Below are positions 43,056 to 49,763 of a stretch of DNA of 64,000 nt, piece after piece. The notes under the pieces were generated by a model. The model was not told the origin of the DNA, did no database searches, and was given only the letters and a program-made list of their open reading frames with translations. This stretch comes from Tersicoccus phoenicis (GTDB taxonomy: Bacteria; Actinomycetota; Actinomycetes; Actinomycetales; Micrococcaceae): NCBI RefSeq assembly GCF_001968835.1, contig NZ_MRDE01000022.1, positions 51,462 through 115,461 of the forward strand, written 5' to 3'. A program made the position numbers and the translations under genes. Position 1 is the stretch's first letter. The number at the start of each line of letters is the position of its first letter.

Positions 43056-45355
43056 GCGCGGTCGAGCGTCCAGGGGGTGGTCAGCACGCGGCCCTCGGGC
43101 ACGACCCGCCGCTGCCCGGTGATGTTGAAGGTCAGCTCCGTGACGATGTCCCGGCTGGACGTGCCGACCCGCAGGCTCATGGTCCCGGGCTCGACGATCC
43201 GCCGCAGGTCCGCCCCGGTGAACGAGGTGCGGTCGGCGTGGACGCGGAACCGCGCGACGGCGGACTCGCCCGGCTCGAGGGTGACCTTCGCGTAGCCGAT
43301 CAGCGCGACGACGGGACGCGTCACCTCGGCGACGTCGTCGTGCAGATAGACCTGGACGACCTCCGTGGCCGCACGCTCCCCCGGGTTGCTGACCGGCACG
43401 GTGACGACCAGCTCGCCGTCGACCGGCAGCTCGCTCCGGTCCAGGACGGCCTCGCCGAGCTCCAACCGGGTGTAGCCGAGACCGAACCCGAAGGGGTAGA
43501 GGGGCCGGGGGTCCAGATTGGAGACCCCCTCGCTGAACCAGCCCAGCGGCGGGGCCAGGTACGTCCCGGGCTGACCGCCGACCGTGGCGGGGATGCCCAC
43601 GGGCAGGCGGCCGGAGGGGTTGACGACGCCGGTGAGCACGTCGGTGAGTGCCGCTGCCCCCTCCTCCCCGGGCATGAACGCCTGGACAACGGCCGCGCAC
43701 CGGTCGGCGTAGTCCCCGAGCGCGTAGGGGCGGCCGGAGACGACGACGAGGACCACCGGGGTGCCGGTGGTCAGCACGGCCTCGACCAGGTCGCCCTGCA
43801 CGCCGGGCAGCCGCAGGTCCTCGGTGTCGCAGCCCTCCCCGGACGTGCCCTGCCCGAACAGGCCCGCTAGATCGCCCACGGCCAGGACCGCGACGTCGCT
43901 CCCGGCCGCGAGCGCGACGGCGGCGTCGAACCCGCTGCGGTCCGGCTCCAGCACCGGGGCGCCGAGGGTGTGACCGACGGCGTCGCCCAGCCGGTCGGTC
44001 AGCCCCTGCAGCAGCGAATCGACCGGGATGCCGAGCCCGAGATCGGGGTAGCGCCCGAGCACGTGGTTGGGGAACGAGTAGCAGCCCAGGAAGGTGCGCG
44101 GCTCGTCGGCGCAGGGACCGATCAGGGCGACGGATGCACCTCCGGCCAACGGGAGCACCCCGTCGTTGGCGAGCAACACGATGCTCTGCTCGGCGACCTC
44201 GCGGGCGAGTTTGCGGTTCGCGGGCGCGTCGAGATCCCGGTCCGCGCCGATCTGCTCGGGATCGAACCCGGGGTCGAGCAGACCGAGCTCGACCTTCTGT
44301 CGCAGCACCCGGGCGACCGAGGCGTCGATCGCGGCCTCGTCGACCAGGCCCGCCTCCACCGCTGCCGCGAGGTGGGCGTAGGTCCCCGTGTTGGGCAGTT
44401 CGACGTCCAGGCCCGCGCCCACGGCCTGGGCGGCGGCCTCCGCGGGGCCGGCGGCCACCCGGTGCATGGTCTCGAGGAAGGTGACGGCCCAGTAGTCGGA
44501 GACCACCACGCCGTCGAAGCCCCACCGGTCCCGCAGGACGCCGGTCAGCAGTTCCCGGTCGGAGGCGGCCGGGACGCCGTCGACATCGGAATAGGAGTTC
44601 ATCACCGACCGCACGCCGCCCTCGCGCACGGCGACCTCGAACGGGTACAGGATCACGTCCTCGAACTCGCGGCGACCCATCGGCACGGGGGCGTGGTTGC
44701 GTCCCGCCCGGGAGGCCGAGTAGCCCGCGAAGTGCTTGAGGGTCGCGTGCACGCCGGCGGCCTGGAGCCCGCGCACGTAGGCGGTCCCGAGCGTGGCCAC
44801 GAGGTAGGGATCCTCTCCCGTGGTCTCCTCCACCCGGCCCCAGCGGTAGTCGCGCACGACGTCGAGCAGCGGCGAGAGGCCCTGGTGCACGCCGACGGCG
44901 GCCAGGTCGGCGCCGATCGCGTGCGCCATCCGCTCGATCAGGTCCGGGTCGAAGGTGGCGCCCCAGGCGATGGCTGCGGGGTAGACGGTGGCCCCGTACG
45001 CGGTGAAGCCGGTGAGGCACTCCTCGTGCGCGATCGCCGGGATGCCGAACCGCGAGCGCTCGATCACCTGGCGCTGGTAGTCACGGAGGTGCGCCAGCCC
45101 GTCGGCGACGGACACCGGCTCGGTGCCCCAGTTGCGGGTCAGGTGCCCGAGCCCGTGCCGGGTGGCGTCGTCCCAGGTGACGCCGGCGCTCAGCCCGCTC
45201 TCCATGGGAGCGACGTCACCGGCGAGTTGGCCGGCCTGCCGGGGGGTGGGCCAGAAGCTGCCCAACTGCCCGATCTTCTCGTCCAGTGTGAGTTCGGCCA
45301 GCAGGGCCTTGACACGGGTATCGGCGGGCTGCTGCGGATCGTTCCAGAGGTGCAT
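43052..45355 (-). CDS. Glycoside hydrolase family 3 (beta-xylosidase/beta-glucosidase type)
   Basis: Releases sugars from the non-reducing end of beta-linked oligosaccharides. The 767 residues show the GH3 N-terminal barrel (IAHEECLTG near 109-117, GRVEETTGEDPYLV near 173-186, KHFAGYSASRAGRNHAP near 207-223) with the likely nucleophile Asp287 in VVVSDYW. The second domain starts near SIVLLANDGVLPL, and a fibronectin III-like C-terminal domain follows. There is no signal peptide, so it acts in the cytoplasm on imported sugars. The ATG at 45355 follows the ribosome site AGGAG. Given xylA/xylB nearby, beta-xylosidase is likely. Confidence 0.9.
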   Translation of the reverse strand: MHLWNDPQQPADTRVKALLAELTLDEKIGQLGSFWPTPRQAGQLAGDVAPMESGLSAGVTWDDATRHGLGHLTRNWGTEPVSVADGLAHLRDYQRQVIERSRFGIPAIAHEECLTGFTAYGATVYPAAIAWGATFDPDLIERMAHAIGADLAAVGVHQGLSPLLDVVRDYRWGRVEETTGEDPYLVATLGTAYVRGLQAAGVHATLKHFAGYSASRAGRNHAPVPMGRREFEDVILYPFEVAVREGGVRSVMNSYSDVDGVPAASDRELLTGVLRDRWGFDGVVVSDYWAVTFLETMHRVAAGPAEAAAQAVGAGLDVELPNTGTYAHLAAAVEAGLVDEAAIDASVARVLRQKVELGLLDPGFDPEQIGADRDLDAPANRKLAREVAEQSIVLLANDGVLPLAGGASVALIGPCADEPRTFLGCYSFPNHVLGRYPDLGLGIPVDSLLQGLTDRLGDAVGHTLGAPVLEPDRSGFDAAVALAAGSDVAVLAVGDLAGLFGQGTSGEGCDTEDLRLPGVQGDLVEAVLTTGTPVVLVVVSGRPYALGDYADRCAAVVQAFMPGEEGAAALTDVLTGVVNPSGRLPVGIPATVGGQPGTYLAPPLGWFSEGVSNLDPRPLYPFGFGLGYTRLELGEAVLDRSELPVDGELVVTVPVSNPGERAATEVVQVYLHDDVAEVTRPVVALIGYAKVTLEPGESAVARFRVHADRTSFTGADLRRIVEPGTMSLRVGTSSRDIVTELTFNITGQRRVVPEGRVLTTPWTLDRA

Positions 45356-45372
45356 GTGGCTCCTGGAGACAG

Positions 45373-45388
45373 GCACCGGGACCGGTGC
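45373..45388 (-). repeat. Stem-loop between the permease and GH3 genes
   Basis: GCACCGG-GA-CCGGTGC forms a seven-pair hairpin in the 63-bp gap just before the GH3 ribosome site. It could serve as an mRNA processing or stability element that sets transporter and enzyme levels apart within one operon. A two-base loop is tight, so the effective loop would be larger. Confidence 0.35.
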
Positions 45389-45418
45389 GACGGGGAGGGA
45401 CGGGGAGAAGCAGGGGGA

Positions 45419-46291
45419 CTACTTGGAGAAACCGGCGGTCAGGCCGGAGACGAGCTGCCGTCGGCCGACGGCGTAGGCGGCGAGCAGGGGCAACACCGAG
45501 AGCACGACGGCGGCCAGGATGGCCGGCACGTTGACGGTGAAGGCGCCCTGGAAGGACCACAGGGACAGGGGCAGCACGCGCTGGCTCGCGCTCTGGGTGA
45601 GGATCAGGGGGAACAGGAACCCGTTCCACACGTTCAGGGCGTCGTAGATCGCCACCGTGATGATGGCCGGCTTCGCCAGCGGCACGGCGAGCGACCAGAG
45701 CATCCGCCACGGGCTGGCGCCGTCGACCGTCATCGACTCGAACAGCTCCCCCGGCACGTCCCGCAGGAAGTTGACGAGGATCAGCACGGTGATGGGGATG
45801 GCGAACGCGATCGAAGGCAGGATCAGCGCCCACAGGGTGTCGTACAGACCCAGCTGCACGATGAGGTAGTAGACGGGGATGATCACGCACTGCAGGGGGA
45901 TCGCGATGCCCAGCAGCAGCGCGTCGAAGAACCGGCGGGAGAACCGCGAGGGGTTCCGCACGATCACGTAGGCGGCGAGCAGGCACACGAACACCGCCGC
46001 GGCCACGCTCACGCCCGTGACGACCACGGAGTTGAGGAAGTAGGTCGCGAAGTCCGCCTGCAGCACCTGGCCGTACGCTGTCAGCGTGGGCGCCGTCGGC
46101 ACCGACAGCGGGTTCGCCGAGAAGTACTGGGCCCGCGGGCGCAGGCTCGTGACGACGATGTAGTAGATCGGCAGGATCGTGATCGCCAGCCAGAGCCAGC
46201 CGAGTGCGCCACCGATCAGGTTCGGCGCGTTCCGTCCGCGCAGGGCGACGGACACGCGAGAGGTCTTCCGTTCGCGCAGGGCGAGGACCAA
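45419..46291 (-). CDS. Carbohydrate ABC transporter permease (MalG type)
   Basis: A 290-residue inner-membrane permease with six helices and the EAA loop ESMTVDGASPWRMLWSLAVPLAKPAI that docks the ATPase. The C-terminus GRRQLVSGLTAGFSK is typical of MalG-type CUT1 permeases. I chose an unusual TTG start at 46291: GGAAGGAG lies six bases before it and the previous gene's stop only two bases before. No ATG or GTG nearby is as well placed. The operon has no ATPase gene. Confidence 0.9.
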   Translation of the reverse strand: MVLALRERKTSRVSVALRGRNAPNLIGGALGWLWLAITILPIYYIVVTSLRPRAQYFSANPLSVPTAPTLTAYGQVLQADFATYFLNSVVVTGVSVAAAVFVCLLAAYVIVRNPSRFSRRFFDALLLGIAIPLQCVIIPVYYLIVQLGLYDTLWALILPSIAFAIPITVLILVNFLRDVPGELFESMTVDGASPWRMLWSLAVPLAKPAIITVAIYDALNVWNGFLFPLILTQSASQRVLPLSLWSFQGAFTVNVPAILAAVVLSVLPLLAAYAVGRRQLVSGLTAGFSK

Positions 46292-46292
46292 G

Positions 46293-47198
46293 TCAGGCTC
46301 CTTCCAGGCGGCTGGCCGCGTTGGCGCCGCCGCCGAGCCGGTTGAGGACCAGTGAGATGGTGAGGCCCAGGACGACGAGCAGCACGCCGACAACGCTGGC
46401 GCCGCCCATGTCGTAGGAGCGGAAGCCGCGCAGGTACATGTCCAGCGGCAGAATCCGCGTCGCGTCGCCCGGTCCCCCACCCGTCATGACGAAGATGAGG
46501 TCGAAGTACGTCAGCGACCCGACGATCATCAGCGTCGAGGAGGTGATGATGGTGTTCCGCACCTGCGGGAGGGTGATGTGCAGGAACATGCTCACCCGGC
46601 CGGCGCCGTCGATCCGCGCCGCCTCGTACATCTGCACCGGGATCTGCCGTACCGCGCCCTGGTAGAGCAGGGAGTGGAACGGGATGAACGACCAGGACAC
46701 GACGAACAGGATGGTGGGCAGCGCGAGGGACGGGTTGCCGAGCCAGTCCTGGTTCAGCCACTCGATGCCGAAGGCGCGGCCGAGGCCGAAGTTGGGGTCG
46801 AGCAGGGCCTTGTAGGCGATGCCGATGGCCGCTGCGGAGAACAGCAGGGGCAGGAAGTACAGCACCGAGAGCACGGCCCGGTATCGCTGCTGGCCGGCCA
46901 TGAAGACGCCGAGCAGGAGGCTGGCCGGGAACTGGACGAGCCAACTGGCCGCCGTCAGCACCAGGGTGAGGCCGAAGGCGCGTTGCGTCGTCGGGTCGGA
47001 GAGGATCCGACCCCAGTTGTCCGCGCCGATCCAGGCGGGGGTGCCGAGCCCGTCCCAGGAGGTGAACGACAGCGCCAGCACCCCGAGCAGCGGGATCAGC
47101 GCGAACGCACCGAAGAACACCAGGGCCGGCGCCGCGAGCCAGGCCGAGGGGCCGGTGCGCACGCCCGCATGCGCACCGGCCCATCGCGCTCGGCTCAC
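46293..47198 (-). CDS. Carbohydrate ABC transporter permease (MalF type)
   Basis: A 301-residue permease with six transmembrane helices and the EAA motif YEAARIDGAGRVSMFLHITLPQVRNTI. The N-terminal stretch AWLAAPALVFFGAFALIPLLGVLALSFT is the first helix. It pairs with the following MalG-type permease. The GTG start overlaps the stop of the binding-protein gene (GTGA), so the two are coupled. Confidence 0.91.
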   Translation of the reverse strand: MSRARWAGAHAGVRTGPSAWLAAPALVFFGAFALIPLLGVLALSFTSWDGLGTPAWIGADNWGRILSDPTTQRAFGLTLVLTAASWLVQFPASLLLGVFMAGQQRYRAVLSVLYFLPLLFSAAAIGIAYKALLDPNFGLGRAFGIEWLNQDWLGNPSLALPTILFVVSWSFIPFHSLLYQGAVRQIPVQMYEAARIDGAGRVSMFLHITLPQVRNTIITSSTLMIVGSLTYFDLIFVMTGGGPGDATRILPLDMYLRGFRSYDMGGASVVGVLLVVLGLTISLVLNRLGGGANAASRLEGA

Positions 47199-48511
47199 TT
47201 GGCCGCCTTCATGGCGGCCGCGAACTGCTGCGGTGTCGCCTGACCCAGGAAGAGCTTGCTGAGGTTGGTCAGCAGCGTCTGGGACTGGGAGGAGGTGAGG
47301 GCCTGGTCCCAGGACAGCTCGAAGTTCGGCGCGTCCTTGACCATGCCGTACGCGAAGGTGAGGAAGTCCTTCTGGTCCGACTCGGCCAGCTTGCTCTCCG
47401 CGTCCTTCGTCACCGGGACGTTGCCGCCGTCGATCAGGGACTTCACGTAGGTGTCGTTGAACAGCGACTCGTTCAGGTATTTCAAGGCCGCCGTGCGCTG
47501 CGCCTCGGAGGCGTTGGCGGAGATCGACCAGAAGTTGGCCGGGTTGCCGACGATGTTGTTCTCATCGCCCTTGCCGCCGGACACGGACGGGAAGTCGGCG
47601 TAGCCGAGCTTGCCCGCCTTGACGAAGTCGGGGTTGTCGGTGAGGAAGCTGCCGTACACCCAGGCACCCTGGAGCAGCATGCCCGCCTGGTTCTGGTGGA
47701 TCAGCGCGACGTCGGCGCCGGAGTCGGCGGTGACCGAACCGTAGCGGTCGCCGAAAGCGCCCGCCTTGACCAGCTGGGAGATCATGTCCAGGGCCTTGAG
47801 CATCGCCGGGTCGCTCCAGGCGGAGGCGTCGCCGGCCTTGATCTTCCCGAACAGCTCGGGGCCGCCCACCCGGTCGGCGAGGTACTCGAGCCACATCAGC
47901 TCGGGCCACACGCTCTGGCCGGCGAGGGCGATCGGGGTCTTCACCCCAGCCGCTTTGAGCTTCTCGACCGCCGAGAGCAGCTCGTCGAAGGTGGTGGGCG
48001 CCTTGCTCAGGCCGGCCTTGCTCATCACGTCCTTGTTGGTGAAGAGGACGACCGGCTGGGCGTTGTTGTTGGGGACGGCGTAGACCTTGCCGTCCACCTT
48101 TCCGGACGCGAGCACGGACGGCAGCAGCCGGTTCTGCAGGACCTTCGTGGACTCGGTGAGGTCGACGACCTTCTTGTTCTGCACGTACTCCTTGAGGGTG
48201 CCGCCGCTCCAGTTGTAGATCAGGGTGGGCGCGTTCCCGGAGCCGACCGCGGTGCGGATCTTCTCCTTGTACGCGTCGTTCGCGAAGAACTCCGAGGAGA
48301 CCTTCGTGTCGCCGTTCGCGTTGTTCCATTCGGTGAAGGAGTCGCGGAACGCTTGTTCGGCGCCACCGGTCAGGGCCCAGGCGGAGAACCCCGACCCACC
48401 GGCTGCGCCGCCGCCGTCGGCGCCGCCCGGCCGGGCCCCGCCGCCGCACGCGGTGAGAGTCAGGGCCGAGACGACGGTGACCGCCACCACGCCCGCTCGA
48501 AGTCCTCGCAT
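47195..48511 (-). CDS. Extracellular sugar-binding lipoprotein of a CUT1 ABC importer
   Basis: A 438-residue solute-binding protein. It has a lipoprotein signal: MRGLRAG, a hydrophobic stretch and the lipobox LTAC (Cys near residue 22). A Gly-rich linker follows, then the family 1 binding fold (FFANDAYKEKIRTAVGSGNAPTLIYNWSGG, and later VWPELMWLEYLADRVGGPELF). Xylo-oligosaccharides are the likely ligand by context. I chose the ATG at 48511 with TGAGG six bases upstream. Starts at 48523 or 48556 would run over the operator and promoter elements. Confidence 0.9.
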   Translation of the reverse strand: MRGLRAGVVAVTVVSALTLTACGGGARPGGADGGGAAGGSGFSAWALTGGAEQAFRDSFTEWNNANGDTKVSSEFFANDAYKEKIRTAVGSGNAPTLIYNWSGGTLKEYVQNKKVVDLTESTKVLQNRLLPSVLASGKVDGKVYAVPNNNAQPVVLFTNKDVMSKAGLSKAPTTFDELLSAVEKLKAAGVKTPIALAGQSVWPELMWLEYLADRVGGPELFGKIKAGDASAWSDPAMLKALDMISQLVKAGAFGDRYGSVTADSGADVALIHQNQAGMLLQGAWVYGSFLTDNPDFVKAGKLGYADFPSVSGGKGDENNIVGNPANFWSISANASEAQRTAALKYLNESLFNDTYVKSLIDGGNVPVTKDAESKLAESDQKDFLTFAYGMVKDAPNFELSWDQALTSSQSQTLLTNLSKLFLGQATPQQFAAAMKAAK

Positions 48512-48527
48512 CGCCAACCTCATTCCT

Positions 48528-48541
48528 GCGCAACGTTGCGC
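48528..48541 (-). promoter_or_regulatory. LacI-type operator upstream of the ABC/GH3/galM operon
   Basis: GCGCAACGTTGCGC is a perfect 14-bp palindrome with the central CG and AACGTT core usual for LacI-family sites. It lies between the predicted transcription start and the binding-protein start codon, where a repressor would block transcription. The divergent lacI gene has a related site. Confidence 0.65.
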
Positions 48542-48591
48542 TGTTGTTTCCGTCACAACACACGCTAAGCCCGACGCCAGTGTCGCGACAA
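48542..48591 (-). promoter_or_regulatory. Binding-protein operon promoter with ROK-like half-sites
   Basis: Minus strand: -35 TTGTCG (48586-48591), an 18-bp spacer and -10 TAGCGT (48562-48567). Directly downstream TGTTGT-N7-ACAACA (48542-48560) uses the same half-sites as the xylA operator, spaced by seven bases instead of five. A perfect palindrome TGTCGCGACA (48581-48590) overlaps the -35. Confidence 0.5.
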
Positions 48592-48644
48592 GCCCTCCAA
48601 CCTACTTTTTTTGATCGGACAACAAAGTGGAGTGGTCCCGGTGC

Positions 48645-48673
48645 TGGACGAAACGTTTCGCTTGTCCTACGGT
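48645..48673 (+). promoter_or_regulatory. lacI promoter with internal LacI-type operator
   Basis: -35 TGGACG (48645-48650), a 17-bp spacer and -10 TACGGT (48668-48673), six bases before the ATG. The perfect palindrome CGAAACGTTTCG (48649-48660) sits in the spacer and shares the AACGTT core with the site before the binding-protein gene. This suggests autorepression. Confidence 0.6.
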
Positions 48674-48679
48674 GGGCGC

Positions 48680-49696
48680 ATGGATCGGGTGAGCCTCGGC
48701 GAGGTGGCACGGGTGGCGGGCGTCTCGAAGGGGACGGCGTCCAAGGTGTTCAACGGGCGTGACGGCATCTCCGCCAGTACCGCCGAGCGTGTCCGCGCCG
48801 TCGCCGGCCGGCTCGGCTACGTCGCGGTCGCGCGGTCTCGGCCCGACGGTCCCCCCACCGTGTGGGTCGCCTTCGACACGCTTGCCAACCACTATGCCGC
48901 CACGGTGCTGGACGGGCTGCTCGCGGAGGTGCAGGCGCTCGGGGCCGTCGCCGTCATCGCCCGCTGGGGCGACGCCCGCGGTCCCGAGCCGCGACCTGCG
49001 ACTCCGGCGTGGATGGAGTACGGCCACGCGCACGGGGCGGACGCTTTCCTGCTGATCACGACGCCCGCCGACGACGCCCAGGCCCGCACCGCCGACCGGC
49101 TCGGCACGCCCCTGGTGGTGATGGACCCGTCGACGTCGACGCCGGCGGGGGTGCGCTCGATCGGGGCGACCAACTGGCGCGGCGGCATGCAGGCCACCGA
49201 GCACCTGCTCGAGCTCGGCCACCGCCGGATCGCCTTCGTGGGCGCCCCGACCGCCTCGACGCCGGGCGAGGAACGGCGCGCCGGCTACGCCGCGGCGCTC
49301 GCGGCGGCCGGACTCCCCCTGGACCCACGCCTCGCGGTGCCGGGGTCCTTCACGTTCGAGGACGGGCTCGCCGTCACCGGCCTCCTGCGCGGCCCGGAGC
49401 CACCCACCGCCGTCTTCGGCGCGTCCGACGCCGTTGCGCTGGGCGTCCTCGAGGCGGCGCGCCGGGAGGGACTGCGGGTGCCCGCGGACCTGTCGGTGGT
49501 CGGCTTCGACGACTCCTACGCCGCCTCCAGCGCCTCCCCGCCCCTGACCACCATCAACCAGCCGCTCGCGGAGATGGGCCACGTGGCGGTGCGCGCCGCG
49601 TTGGCCGGCGTGCGCGGCGAGGTCGCCCCTTCCGCTCCCGTGCAGTTGGGCACCCGGCTCGTCGTCCGTGCGTCCACCGCCGCCCCGCCGGCCTGA
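48680..49696 (+). CDS. LacI-family transcriptional regulator
   Basis: A 338-residue repressor with an N-terminal LacI helix-turn-helix (SLGEVARVAGVSKGTASKVFNGRDGISASTAERV), a hinge helix, and a periplasmic-binding-protein-like core (VVMDPSTSTPAGVRSIGATNWRGG, GHRRIAFVG, AVFGASDAVALGVLEAARREGLRVPADLSVVGFDD). It is divergent from the sugar ABC operon and very likely controls it. The ATG at 48680 directly follows a -10 box, so the mRNA may be leaderless. The ligand is probably a xyloside, which is inference. Confidence 0.92.
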   Translation: MDRVSLGEVARVAGVSKGTASKVFNGRDGISASTAERVRAVAGRLGYVAVARSRPDGPPTVWVAFDTLANHYAATVLDGLLAEVQALGAVAVIARWGDARGPEPRPATPAWMEYGHAHGADAFLLITTPADDAQARTADRLGTPLVVMDPSTSTPAGVRSIGATNWRGGMQATEHLLELGHRRIAFVGAPTASTPGEERRAGYAAALAAAGLPLDPRLAVPGSFTFEDGLAVTGLLRGPEPPTAVFGASDAVALGVLEAARREGLRVPADLSVVGFDDSYAASSASPPLTTINQPLAEMGHVAVRAALAGVRGEVAPSAPVQLGTRLVVRASTAAPPA

Positions 49697-49748
49697 CTCA
49701 GCCGTGGGCGGCCCGGCGCGCGGCCGCGGGGTCGGCTCGCCCGACCGA

Positions 49749-49754
49749 TAGGCT
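49749..49754 (+). promoter_or_regulatory. -10 box (TAGGCT) of the helicase gene
   Basis: TAGGCT lies nine bases before the ATG of the helicase gene, which has no Shine-Dalgarno sequence. The mRNA would be leaderless or nearly so. No clear -35 is visible. Confidence 0.4.
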
Positions 49755-49763
49755 GGCAGCACC

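Noticed and set aside
43031..43060. A CGCTC-rich stretch at the GH3-galM junction as a mobile repeat
   Set aside because: Short GCTC-rich stretches of this kind are common by composition in actinobacteria. There are no terminal repeats or target duplication.
43055..45020. An N-terminal extension of galM reaching 45020
   Set aside because: It is a shadow of the GH3 gene in another frame; the translation is Arg/Gly/Ala-rich. The GTG at 43055 overlapping the GH3 stop is the natural start.
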